A DNA stretch of 64,000 nucleotides from Arthrobacter sp. P2b (GTDB lineage: Bacteria > Actinomycetota > Actinomycetes > Actinomycetales > Micrococcaceae): contig NZ_FVZL01000015.1 in assembly GCF_900168295.1 (NCBI RefSeq), forward strand, positions 32,576-96,575. The letters are read 5' to 3'. The position numbers and the translations under genes are program-made. Positions 54,263 through 62,496 of this stretch are shown here, in pieces (position 1 is the first letter of the stretch; each line of letters opens with the position of its first letter). The notes beneath the pieces were generated by a model. The model was not told the origin of the DNA. It was given only the letters and a program-made list of their open reading frames with translations, and ran no database searches.

Positions 54263-54369
54263 TGGGTGATCTGGAAACTGAGGCTACGGGCGTCGCTTGA
54301 TGGGTGTCAAGGGGGCAACTCGCGTGCTCTTTACCGCTTTTTACACTGTGGACGATATGCTGACAGCTA

Positions 54370-54382
54370 TCCATATTGTGGA
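54370..54382. promoter_or_regulatory. IclR-type operator, copy 2
   Basis: TCCATATTGTGGA (inverted TCCA/TGGA) matches copy 1 in 11 of 13 bases. It lies 15 bases before the iclR-type start, a position suited to autorepression. Confidence 0.7.
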
Positions 54383-54397
54383 CATGAGAGGTGGGAA

Positions 54398-55192
54398 ATG
54401 AGCAATCTTCCCGTGCAGGGCGCGCAGGTGGTCAGCCGCATCGCCGGATTGTTACGGCTGGTGGGACGGAGCGCTGAGGGCATGTCCCTGGCGGGCCTGG
54501 TGCGGGAATCGGGCCTCACCCGGCCCACCGTCCACAGGCTGCTGTCCTCCCTGGCATCGGAAGGGCTGTTGGACCATGACGCGTCGAGCGGCAACTGGGT
54601 GCTGGGACCGGAAATCCTCCTGATGGGTTCCGTGGCGTCCGCGCGGTTTCCCCTGGAGGACATCGCCCGCCCCAGCCTTCGCCGGTTGGCCGAAGCCACC
54701 GGTGAGAGCGCCTTCTTCTCGATCCGCCGCGGCGGGGAAACGGTCTGCCTGCTGCGGGAGGAGGGAAGCTTCCCGGTCCGTTCCTTCGTGCTGCACGAGG
54801 GGGTCCGGTTCCCCCTGGGCGTCGCCTCCGCCGGAACGGCCATCATGGCTTTCCTGCCGGAGGCTGAGCAGGAGGAGTTGCTGGACGGGTGGACGGCCCA
54901 CGCCGGAGCCTTCGCTGCCGGCCACCCGCGCGAGCTGGTCCGGGAGAACCTCGCGCGGACACGCCTGCACGGCTACTCGGTGAATCCCGGGCTGGTGCTG
55001 GAGGGAAGCTGGGGCATGGGCGCTGCGGTGTTCGACCCGTCCGGCCGGCCCGCGTGGGCGCTGTCCCTGACCGGGATTGAGCCGCGCTTCCGGCCCGACC
55101 GCCAGGAAGAACTGGGCGGCCTCCTGATGGCGGAGGCCCACCGGATTACCCAGCAGCTGGGTGGGGAGGGAAAGGGGACGCGGCCCCGTTGA
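54398..55192 (+). CDS. IclR-family transcriptional regulator
   Basis: A 264-residue regulator: N-terminal winged helix (about 5-70, GMSLAGLVRESGLTRPTVHRLLSSL, key Thr-Arg-Pro-Thr) and IclR effector domain (about 80-250, with the LGVASAGTAIMAFLP and GAAVFDPSGRPAWALSLTG parts). GAGAGGTGGG precedes ATG 54398. Divergent from the CoA-transferase/thiolase operon, with repeated operator dyads in between. Confidence 0.92.
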   Translation: MSNLPVQGAQVVSRIAGLLRLVGRSAEGMSLAGLVRESGLTRPTVHRLLSSLASEGLLDHDASSGNWVLGPEILLMGSVASARFPLEDIARPSLRRLAEATGESAFFSIRRGGETVCLLREEGSFPVRSFVLHEGVRFPLGVASAGTAIMAFLPEAEQEELLDGWTAHAGAFAAGHPRELVRENLARTRLHGYSVNPGLVLEGSWGMGAAVFDPSGRPAWALSLTGIEPRFRPDRQEELGGLLMAEAHRITQQLGGEGKGTRPR

Positions 55193-55219
55193 GTCTCCCC
55201 GCCTTTGCCAGGGAACGAC

Positions 55220-55255
55220 GACGGCGCGCCCACCTTCCCGGCGGGGCGCGCCGTC
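55220..55255. terminator. Hairpin between convergent iclR-type gene and nadE
   Basis: An 11-bp perfect GC-rich stem (55220-55230 with 55245-55255) with a 14-base loop lies between the two 3' ends. No U-tract follows on either strand, so it may act as a bidirectional block or a factor-assisted stop. Confidence 0.5.
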
Positions 55256-55301
55256 GTTCGTCCCCAAAGGTGGGAATTTCAGCGACTTTCCAGCTGGGTT
55301 C

Positions 55302-56156
55302 CTACAGTCCGGCCCGCGGTTCCTCCGGGCCCTCGTGCTTCCACCAGGTGTCGAAAATGCTGACGGGAACGGTGCGCTTGTGCCGGGTGCGCAGGTACTT
55401 CTGTTCGATCAGTTCGGCAACGTCATCCGGAACCTCGCGGCCCTCCAGGTAGTCGTCGATCTGGTCGTACGTCAGCCCGAGCTCGTCCTCGTCCGTCCGG
55501 CCGGGCCGGTCATCGAGCAGGTCCGCGGTGGGCACCTTTTCCCAGACGCGTGCAGGGGCGCCGAGTTCTGCCAGCAGTGCCCGGTTCTGCCGTTTGTTGA
55601 GGCCGAACAACGGAAGGATGTCCGCGCCGCCGTCGCCGTACTTGGTGAAGAAGCCGGTGACGGATTCCGCTCCATGGTCCGTGCCGATCACCAGGTAGTT
55701 ATGCTCGCCGGCAAGGGCATACTGGGCAATCATCCGGGTGCGGGCCTTGGTGTTGCCCTTGTGGAAGTCCGAAATTTCGCTTCCCACGGTTTTCTCGAAC
55801 TCATCCTCGAAACCGTCCACGGCGGCGGAGATGTTGAACGTCCACTCGGTCTTGGGCTGGATGAAGTCGAGCGCGGCCTGGGCGTCTTCCTCGTCATGCT
55901 GCACCCCGTACGGCAGGCGGACGGCTACGAAGTTGGCCTCAACGCCCTCGGCTTCAAGCTCCTCGACCGCCAGCTGGGCAAGCTTTCCGGCGAGGGACGA
56001 ATCCAATCCGCCGGAGATGCCCAGGACGAAGCCCTTGGTCTGTGTGGCCTTGAGGTAGTCCTTGAGGAATCCGACACGTTTGCGCACCTCCCCTGCGGGA
56101 TCGATCCGGGGCTGCACGCCCATTTCTTCGATGATGGTGGCCTGGAGTTCGCGCAT
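55302..56156 (-). CDS. nadE: NAD+ synthase, ammonia-dependent
   Basis: A 284-residue enzyme of E. coli NadE length. PP-loop GISGGLDSSLAGKLAQ (near 47), GTDHGAESVTGFFTKYGDGGADI (key TKYGDGG) and the RTDEDELGLTY part are intact. It makes NAD+ from deamido-NAD+, ATP and ammonia. There is no glutaminase domain, so it needs free ammonia. ATG 56156 matches the E. coli N-terminus. Confidence 0.94.
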   Translation of the reverse strand: MRELQATIIEEMGVQPRIDPAGEVRKRVGFLKDYLKATQTKGFVLGISGGLDSSLAGKLAQLAVEELEAEGVEANFVAVRLPYGVQHDEEDAQAALDFIQPKTEWTFNISAAVDGFEDEFEKTVGSEISDFHKGNTKARTRMIAQYALAGEHNYLVIGTDHGAESVTGFFTKYGDGGADILPLFGLNKRQNRALLAELGAPARVWEKVPTADLLDDRPGRTDEDELGLTYDQIDDYLEGREVPDDVAELIEQKYLRTRHKRTVPVSIFDTWWKHEGPEEPRAGL

Positions 56157-56230
56157 GAGGTCCACACTAGCCAGCCGTGTCAACGGGGCTCAAGCATCCA
56201 CACTGTCCGGCCGCTACTAAACTGGAGCGC

Positions 56231-56815
56231 ATGACTTCCCACAGTGAGACTGCAGTAGACTTTGCAGCCGCCCGCGCCCGCCTGCTCGAACTGATCAAGG
56301 AACTCGCCGTGGTCCGCGGCAAGGTGATCCTCTCCAGCGGAGCAGAGGCGGACTACTACATCGACCTCCGCAGGATCACGCTGCACCACGAAGCATCAAA
56401 GCTGGTGGGACAGGTAATGCTGGCGCTCGCGGACAAGGCCGGGATCGATTTTGAGTGCGCCGGAGGCCTTACCATGGGCGCGGATCCCGTTGGAACTGCC
56501 GTCATGAACGCCGCCGCAGATTCGGGCCGTGCCGTTGACGCCTTCGTGGTCCGGAAGGCCCAGAAGTCCTATGGCATGGGGCGCCAGGTGGAAGGCCCCT
56601 CCGTGGAGGGCCGCAAGGTACTGGTCCTGGAGGACACCTCCACTACCGGAGGCTCTGCCCTCACCGCCGTGGAAGGCGTCCGCAAAGCCGGCGGCAATGT
56701 GGTGGCTGTTGCCGTGATCGTGGACCGCGATACGGGAGCCAAGGAAAAGATCGAAGCTGAAACCGGCGTGCCCTACCTGTTCGCCTTTGGCAAGGACGAA
56801 CTGGGCCTTTCGTAG
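56231..56815 (+). CDS. pyrE: Orotate phosphoribosyltransferase
   Basis: A 194-residue type I phosphoribosyltransferase. PRPP motif VLVLEDTSTTGGS (near 127), YYIDLRRITLHHEAS and the mobile-loop RKAQKSYGMGRQ are seen. It forms OMP from orotate in pyrimidine synthesis. ATG 56231 with GGAG close upstream. Divergent from nadE and isolated from other pyr genes. Confidence 0.93.
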   Translation: MTSHSETAVDFAAARARLLELIKELAVVRGKVILSSGAEADYYIDLRRITLHHEASKLVGQVMLALADKAGIDFECAGGLTMGADPVGTAVMNAAADSGRAVDAFVVRKAQKSYGMGRQVEGPSVEGRKVLVLEDTSTTGGSALTAVEGVRKAGGNVVAVAVIVDRDTGAKEKIEAETGVPYLFAFGKDELGLS

Positions 56816-56950
56816 TCTTATTTCTCCGCCGCAGCCGGATCCTTGCCGGTCCGGTTGCGGGGGCCAGGGGCCGGACTTTGTTGGATCCAAACTTGAGGGT
56901 GGCCTATTATTTGCGTTAACCCCCTTTAGTACCCGTTGGAGAACCTGCCC

Positions 56951-57718
56951 ATGCTCACCCCCGAAAAACCTCTGAGCACCACGGACCAGGTCCAGAACCT
57001 CATCCTGGACAGCGCCGATTTCGAGGACTTCCTCAACGAGCTGGCGCGCTTCTCGGCACACCAGATGGCAGGCGACGGAGAGGACGCCCTCTGCGGCATC
57101 ACCCTGCTCCGCGACCGCAAGGCCGCCACCATCGGCTGGAGCAGCGACTCCGCCCGGGAAGTGGACGAGATCCAGTACTCCCTGTCCCAGGGGCCGTGCC
57201 TGACGGCGGCCAAGGAGGAACGCGAAGTCCACGTTCCGGACCTTTTCGAGGAGAACCGCTGGGGCCCGGATTACGCGAACGCGGTGGCCTCGCACGGCCT
57301 CCGGTCGGTGCTTTCCCTGCCCTTCAACCTCCAGGGCGACGCCAAAGCGGCACTGAACCTGTACTCGGACGTCCCGCGCAAATTCGACGAGCGTGCTACC
57401 GCGAGGGCCCGTGGCTACACCCGGGAAATTTCGCAGGCCCTGCGGCTGGCGGTGCGGTTCTCGCTGCACACGGACAGTGCCGCGAACCTGCGCGCAACCC
57501 TCGAGTCCCGGACCATCATCGATATTGCCGTAGGCATCGTGATGGCCCAGAACCGGTGCAGCCAGGAGTCCGCGGTGAACATCCTCACCGAGGCGTCCAG
57601 CAACAGCAACACCAAGCTGCGGGACATCGCCAAATCGCTGGTGGATTCCGTGGGCGGCACGGGCACCCGGACCCACTACCAGGAACCCGGCCAGAGGCAA
57701 TCGGACCAGACGGCCTGA
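56951..57718 (+). CDS. GAF-ANTAR RNA-binding response protein
   Basis: A 255-residue protein: GAF domain (about 20-165, SARE..IQYSLSQGPCLTAAKE core) and C-terminal ANTAR domain (about 178-235, with RTIIDIAVGIVMAQNRCSQESAVNIL). ANTAR domains bind paired hairpins in nascent RNA and stop termination; the GAF domain is the sensor. ATG 56951 has GGAG 10 bases upstream; a TTG five codons earlier is less likely. It is followed 84 bp later by a STAS-like gene. Confidence 0.88.
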   Translation: MLTPEKPLSTTDQVQNLILDSADFEDFLNELARFSAHQMAGDGEDALCGITLLRDRKAATIGWSSDSAREVDEIQYSLSQGPCLTAAKEEREVHVPDLFEENRWGPDYANAVASHGLRSVLSLPFNLQGDAKAALNLYSDVPRKFDERATARARGYTREISQALRLAVRFSLHTDSAANLRATLESRTIIDIAVGIVMAQNRCSQESAVNILTEASSNSNTKLRDIAKSLVDSVGGTGTRTHYQEPGQRQSDQTA

Positions 57719-57802
57719 CATACGGGTTGTGCCCGCTCCCGCTGGAGGATACGCTTGCCGAGGTTGAGCCGTCGGCCATAGACACCCTTTTTTGGAGTAC
57801 CT

Positions 57803-58423
57803 ATGGACCGCGCACTGAATGCCATCGTTAACCTCGATGTCCCCGCCGATACCGTCTGGATCGACGTCCGGGGGAGCCTGAACCACGAATCGCGCCCCGA
57901 CCTCATGCACATCATCCGGCGGGTCAGGCGCATGGGTATCCGTTCCCATGTCAGAGTGGACCTCTCCAACGCCGTGCTGGTGGAGTCCTCTGCCCTGGCC
58001 GGGCTCCGGACAGACCTCAACGCCATGGATTCCACGCTGCCGGCCCTGCACGGTGCCGGCGTGTCGCTTCACCTCACCCCCGCCACTGACAGCTGGACGT
58101 CCCCCTCAGACACGGGCGAATCCCGCGTGCAGCCCCTTGTCATCGTTGACGACGACGTTGCCCTCCTGGGGGCCGGGCATGATGCGTTCCCCGCCGCGCC
58201 GGCTGAACCGTTGGAGGAAATTTTCGGCCGGCCGCTGGCGGAGTACGCCGACGAGGAACTCCTGGCGGCCAGCGACTCGCTGTTTGCCATGCTGGACAAT
58301 CCGAAAGCCTTCGCCGGCGCCGATTTGCTGGGCCGCTACAACGACATCGGCCAGGAACTCTCGAGGCGCCGGCAGGAACCGGAAACACCATTCCCGGCAG
58401 CGGAGGATCAGGCAGCCAGCTGA
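57803..58423 (+). CDS. STAS-like domain protein
   Basis: A 206-residue protein. Residues about 10-95 follow the anti-sigma factor antagonist/STAS pattern (TVWIDVRGSLNHESRPDLMHII, VRVDLSNAVLVESSALAGL) where the Ser-Ser near 62 is the usual phosphorylation site. The rest is acidic with a helical C-terminus (YADEELLAASDSLFAML, LLGRYNDIGQELSRRR). I recognise no second domain. Downstream of the GAF-ANTAR gene; the two may form a regulatory pair. Confidence 0.65.
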   Translation: MDRALNAIVNLDVPADTVWIDVRGSLNHESRPDLMHIIRRVRRMGIRSHVRVDLSNAVLVESSALAGLRTDLNAMDSTLPALHGAGVSLHLTPATDSWTSPSDTGESRVQPLVIVDDDVALLGAGHDAFPAAPAEPLEEIFGRPLAEYADEELLAASDSLFAMLDNPKAFAGADLLGRYNDIGQELSRRRQEPETPFPAAEDQAAS

Positions 58424-58492
58424 CGCGGCGTCACTGAATGGTTACACCCCGCTTCTTGCGGCGGTGTCTTCAGTTGTGCCTACGGTAGAGGT

Positions 58493-59533
58493 GTGCCGTA
58501 TGAGGGGGACGTAAATCCGCAGAACCGGCGCGGGAGTTCCGCTGCCCGGCTGCTGGCGGAAGCTGCTGCCCTGAAACAGTTCTCGCGGCGCGGTTTCCTC
58601 ACCGGAGCCGGCGCCTCCGGGCTGCTGGCCGCAGACATGCTGCTCACCCGGCAGGTCCAGTCGCAGCGCCGGACGGACAGGATCCTTACCATTTCGGACG
58701 GTTTCGCGGACCTCTACTACCCGGACGCCAGCTGGTTCCTGTTCCCCGGCTACAAGACCAGCTGGGAAGAGGCGCAATGGATCCTCAACTCACTGCGCGG
58801 GTCCCTGAACAAGCGGGCCAGGCTGGCCGCCGTCGGCTACTCCAACCAGGGCCTGGACATCGACAGCATAGTGATCGCCCTGATCGAGCACGTCCGCGCC
58901 CAGAAGATCACCAAGCTGTTCTTCTACGGGCACAGTTTCGGCGGGATGGTCGCAACCCAGGTGGCCGCCCGGCTGCTGGAGATCCACGGTGTGGAGGTGA
59001 AGTTCATCGTGCTCGACTCCAGCCCCTACAGCAAGCACGATGTCCTGGACCAGAGCTGGTTCGACGGCGTCGTGTTCCTTTACGAGCGCGGATTCCGGTT
59101 CCCGTCCACCCTCCGCGGCGGCTACGAGCTGGGCGAACGGGTCATCCACAAGGATGAACGCAGCTGGCGCCAGATCCTGGACCAGACGATGGAACAGCTG
59201 TCCCCGATCGCTCCGTCCAGCGTGCTCGTCCAGACGGAGTCCGCGTACATCTACCACTTCGAAGGTGCCCGGTTCGCGGGCAAGATCGGTACGGCCAAGA
59301 TGGCCTACGTCGGCAATCCCCGGGACCGGACCGTCCGCTACCAGACGGCAGCCGAAGCCTGGGCCGTGGCGTTCAAGGACAACATCGTGTCGACGGACCT
59401 GCAGACCACAGGTGCCGCCCCGGCGCATGCGAGCCCGGGCTGGAACCCCAACATCTACCGGCCAATACTGGACGAACTGCTGGACGGGTTCTTCCCCCTG
59501 CCCCGCGGCGGCTCCAGGGTGACCGTTTTCTAG
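58493..59533 (+). CDS. Tat-exported alpha/beta hydrolase
   Basis: A 346-residue protein with a twin-arginine signal (FSRRGFLTGAGASGLLAADML, about 30-50) and an alpha/beta hydrolase core with nucleophile Ser148 in YGHSFGGM. An acid Asp in VLDSSP and a late His would complete the triad; I could not place the His with confidence. GTG start follows a GGTAGAGGT. Its stop overlaps the opposing HAD gene stop in the shared CTAG. Likely an exported esterase or lipase. Confidence 0.78.
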   Translation: MPYEGDVNPQNRRGSSAARLLAEAAALKQFSRRGFLTGAGASGLLAADMLLTRQVQSQRRTDRILTISDGFADLYYPDASWFLFPGYKTSWEEAQWILNSLRGSLNKRARLAAVGYSNQGLDIDSIVIALIEHVRAQKITKLFFYGHSFGGMVATQVAARLLEIHGVEVKFIVLDSSPYSKHDVLDQSWFDGVVFLYERGFRFPSTLRGGYELGERVIHKDERSWRQILDQTMEQLSPIAPSSVLVQTESAYIYHFEGARFAGKIGTAKMAYVGNPRDRTVRYQTAAEAWAVAFKDNIVSTDLQTTGAAPAHASPGWNPNIYRPILDELLDGFFPLPRGGSRVTVF

Positions 59534-60360
59534 ATCTGGTTCTTCAGGTCCGCCACGGAATTCAAGACCTGGTTGGGCCGGAACGGGTAGGCACCGATGT
59601 CCTCGCGCCGAGTGATGCCGGTCAGGACCAGGACCGTATGCAGCCCGGCCTCCATGCCGGCGATGATGTCTGTGTCCATCCGGTCACCGATCATGGCGGT
59701 GGTCTCGGAATGCGCATCAATCTGGTTCATGGCGGAGCGGAACATCATGGGGTTGGGCTTGCCCACCACATAGGGCTCCCGGTCCGTGGCCTTGGTGATC
59801 AGCGCGGCGATGGCACCGGTGGCGGGCAGGGGGCCGTCCTTCGACGGGCCGGTGGCATCCGGGTTGGTGGCAATGAAGCGGGCGCCGGCCAGGATGAGGC
59901 GGATGGCGGTGGTGATGGCCTCGAAGGAATACGTGCGTGTTTCGCCGAGCACCACGAAGTCCGGGTCCTGGTCGGTGAGGATGAAGCCTGCCTCATGCAG
60001 CGCCGTCGTCAGTCCTGCCTCGCCGATTGTGTAGGCGCGGTTGCCCGATCCTGAACCCTGCACCTGGTCCTTCAGGAACTGGGCGGTGGCCAGGGCGGAG
60101 GTCCAGATGTTCTCCTCCGGTACTTCCAGTCCGGAAGCGCGGAGCCGGGCGGCAAGGTCACGCGGAGTGAAGATGGAGTTGTTGGTCAGCACCAGGAACC
60201 GCTTGGACGTGTCAACCCACCGCTGGATGAGCTCCGCGGCCCCGGGCACCGCCTGGTTCTCGTGGACCAGCACACCGTCCATGTCCGTCAGCCAGCACTC
60301 GATGTCCTGGCCGCTGCGGTAGACCGCCGGGTTTCCCTTGACCGTGTCCGCTTCTGCCAT
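59530..60360 (-). CDS. HAD-superfamily phosphatase, NagD type
   Basis: A 276-residue HAD IIA phosphatase: nucleophile motif LTDMDGVLVHE, motif II VLTNNS, Lys/Pro loop VVGKPNPMMF and motif III MIGDRMDTDI. Such enzymes dephosphorylate nucleotides or sugar phosphates. ATG 60360 follows AGGAGAA; an upstream ATG at 60408 has no site. Confidence 0.88.
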   Translation of the reverse strand: MAEADTVKGNPAVYRSGQDIECWLTDMDGVLVHENQAVPGAAELIQRWVDTSKRFLVLTNNSIFTPRDLAARLRASGLEVPEENIWTSALATAQFLKDQVQGSGSGNRAYTIGEAGLTTALHEAGFILTDQDPDFVVLGETRTYSFEAITTAIRLILAGARFIATNPDATGPSKDGPLPATGAIAALITKATDREPYVVGKPNPMMFRSAMNQIDAHSETTAMIGDRMDTDIIAGMEAGLHTVLVLTGITRREDIGAYPFRPNQVLNSVADLKNQI

Positions 60361-60486
60361 GTTTTCTCCTCCAGGTTCATCTGCCGGTTGCGGCTCCCAG
60401 TCTTTCATCCTTCTGCCCGAACAACCTGGACCCCTGGAGGGAAGGGCCCGGCGGCCAGCCTGGCTGCCCGGTCCACTAGGCTCTTA

Positions 60487-60506
60487 GCTGGCACCAAGGT
60501 GCCAGC
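60487..60506. promoter_or_regulatory. 20-bp perfect palindrome upstream of an unknown membrane protein
   Basis: GCTGGCACC-AA-GGTGCCAGC is a perfect 9-2-9 inverted repeat, and a partial copy CTGGCACCG lies near 60582. The site is 128 bases before the next gene. Confidence 0.5.
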
Positions 60507-60633
60507 GGCTGCGGATCCGGGGATGCCCGCAGTGTTTGTTGCGCCGGCACGCGCCAGCACGTCCCTTTGAACAGAGACCATCTGGCACCGTGCGGGAACC
60601 GCAGGCTGCCACCAGCACCTGAAAGGGACTGCC

Positions 60634-61647
60634 ATGAGCAACAGCAACTACAGTGCCCCGCCACCGTCCAGGGATGCCGCCGGGGCCTACGCGCCGCCGC
60701 CGCTTCCCGGCCAGCACCCCAACCAGCAGTATTCCGGCCAGCAATACCCCGGGCAGCAGTACCCGCAACCTGGTGCCCCGCAGCAGCCGCAGCACGAGCC
60801 GCCCCGTAACAACAAGACGCTGTTCATCGTCCTGGGGGCAGTTGCGGCAGCCGTTATAGCCGCGCTCGTCGCCGTTTTTGTGTGGGTGGTCCCGGTGTTC
60901 ACCGCGCCGCGCGCCGCAGATTCCCCGTCCGCGGGGGCATCGTCCCCGGCGCCGGAGGAAAGCCCAGCGGGTGAAGAATCGGCTGCACCATCCGGCCAGG
61001 CTGCGGACGATGTGCCGGCCGGCGCCATTCCCCTTCCCCCGGGCTGGGCGGACCTGCAGGGGCCGGCCAACATCCCCGCCGAGGGCGATCCCCTGTTCAG
61101 CCGCTTTGTCACAGGAGAGTCCTCCTTCCAGTACCTCACATCCTGGACCGCCGATGACACCTTCGGAATTACCGCGGATCCCACCACCGGTACGCCCATG
61201 CAGCAGAAAGCCCAGGGCACGGAGGAGCGCGACGGCGACGGCATCGCCTTGGCCTACGCGTTCTTCGCCGAAGCCGAGGAAGGCAAATACGGCAAGGAAC
61301 CCGGGAAGGTGCAGGCGGCCATAGCGGAGATCCAGGCGAAGTTCGCCGCCATGCCCGCAGCCGACCTGCCGCAGCACCTGGTGGGCCACAAATGCACGGG
61401 CAACTTCAAAACCACCACTCCCGAGACCCGCGAATTCCGCCGGACGGCCGCCGTCGTCATCGGTTTTACCTGCACCAACGCCCGCGGCGAAACCATCCGG
61501 GCCGTGAACCTGTTCAGCGTCACCCCGTGGGGAACTCCGCAGATGGTGGGCGTCAGCGGCCACGAGACGTACTGGAACGAACACCCGGACCTGCTGGAGC
61601 AGATCTCCAACTCCTACCGTGCCAACCGCTGGAAACTGGACGGCTGA
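60634..61647 (+). CDS. Membrane-anchored protein of unknown function
   Basis: A 337-residue protein. A Pro/Gln/Tyr-rich N-terminus with QQYxGQQY-type repeats (about 10-58, as in ESX/Lcp-like proteins), a membrane helix (about 62-88), a Ser/Ala/Pro linker (about 95-130) and an outer domain (about 135-337) with two Cys (GHKCTG and GFTCTN). No family recognised. AAAGGGA precedes the ATG. A 20-bp palindrome lies upstream. Confidence 0.65.
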   Translation: MSNSNYSAPPPSRDAAGAYAPPPLPGQHPNQQYSGQQYPGQQYPQPGAPQQPQHEPPRNNKTLFIVLGAVAAAVIAALVAVFVWVVPVFTAPRAADSPSAGASSPAPEESPAGEESAAPSGQAADDVPAGAIPLPPGWADLQGPANIPAEGDPLFSRFVTGESSFQYLTSWTADDTFGITADPTTGTPMQQKAQGTEERDGDGIALAYAFFAEAEEGKYGKEPGKVQAAIAEIQAKFAAMPAADLPQHLVGHKCTGNFKTTTPETREFRRTAAVVIGFTCTNARGETIRAVNLFSVTPWGTPQMVGVSGHETYWNEHPDLLEQISNSYRANRWKLDG

Positions 61648-61667
61648 CCCGCGGCTAAAGTTGAAGC

Positions 61668-62357
61668 GTGACTGACCAGCCCCAGACTCCGCCGCCGTCC
61701 GATCCGCCGTCCGGCGAGGCAGCGCCGGAGGAGGACTCCGTGCCCAAGGCGGAGGTCGGCGTCGGGCCCTGGGAAGGGAAACTGCCGGAAGGCGACCACT
61801 GGGATCCCGACCTCCTGGCCGACGGCGACCGGCGCAACGTCCTGGACAAGTACCGGTACTGGAAGCACGAGGCGATCGTGGCGGAGCTGGACTCCCGGCG
61901 CCACAACTTCCACGTGGCCATCGAGAACTGGCAGCACGACCTCAATATCGGCACGGTGGTGCGCACCGCCAACGCGTTCCTCGCCAAGGAGGTCCACATC
62001 ATCGGCCGACGGCGGTGGAACCGTCGCGGGGCCATGGTCACCGACCGCTACCAGCACGTCCGGCACCACCCCACCGTTGCCGACTTTGTCGAGTGGGCGC
62101 AGGGGGAAGGGCTGGCCATCATCGGGATCGACATCTTCCCGGACTCCGTCCCGCTGGAAACGTACGAGCTGCCGAAGGACTGTGTGCTGGTGTTCGGCCA
62201 GGAAGGTCCCGGGCTCACGCCGGAGGTCCACGAGGCGGCCGTCGCCACCCTGTCGATCGAACAGTTCGGCTCCACCCGGTCCATCAATGCAGCGTCCGCC
62301 GCCGCGATCGCCATGCACGCCTGGGTGCGGCGGCACGTCTTCAACCAGCTCACTTAG
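61668..62357 (+). CDS. SpoU/TrmH-family RNA 2'-O-methyltransferase
   Basis: A 229-residue SPOUT methyltransferase with motif 1 NIGTVVRTANAF (near 100), motif 2 LVFGQEGPGLT (near 175) and motif 3 IEQFGSTRSINAASAAAIAMHAW (Arg-Ser-Ile-Asn-Ala-Ala core). It methylates ribose in tRNA or rRNA. GTG start 20 bases after the preceding stop. An extended acidic N-terminus of about 60 residues is unusual. Confidence 0.88.
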   Translation: MTDQPQTPPPSDPPSGEAAPEEDSVPKAEVGVGPWEGKLPEGDHWDPDLLADGDRRNVLDKYRYWKHEAIVAELDSRRHNFHVAIENWQHDLNIGTVVRTANAFLAKEVHIIGRRRWNRRGAMVTDRYQHVRHHPTVADFVEWAQGEGLAIIGIDIFPDSVPLETYELPKDCVLVFGQEGPGLTPEVHEAAVATLSIEQFGSTRSINAASAAAIAMHAWVRRHVFNQLT

Positions 62358-62370
62358 TACTGCCCCTTCC

Positions 62371-62431
62371 CGCGAGATGGCACTTAACGGCAGTCCAAGC
62401 GCCCGGAACTGCCGTTAAGTGCCATCTCGCG
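62371..62431. repeat. Perfect 24-bp inverted repeat (palindromic element)
   Basis: Arms 62371-62394 and 62408-62431 are perfectly complementary over 24 bases with a 13-base loop, between the methyltransferase and the frameshifted gene. A diverged relative lies at 63420-63476. It could also act as a terminator, but has no U-tract. Confidence 0.8.
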
Positions 62432-62496
62432 CGGGGGAGGGCACCCAGGCTGTGGATAACCCCTATCCGGGCTCCGTGAACGAGCCAGAATGAGGG

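Noticed and set aside
56829..56860. Terminator after pyrE
   Set aside because: CCGCAGCCGG/CCGGTTGCGG can pair with one wobble, but there is no U-tract and it is 14 bases after the stop in very GC-rich sequence; left out as unproven.
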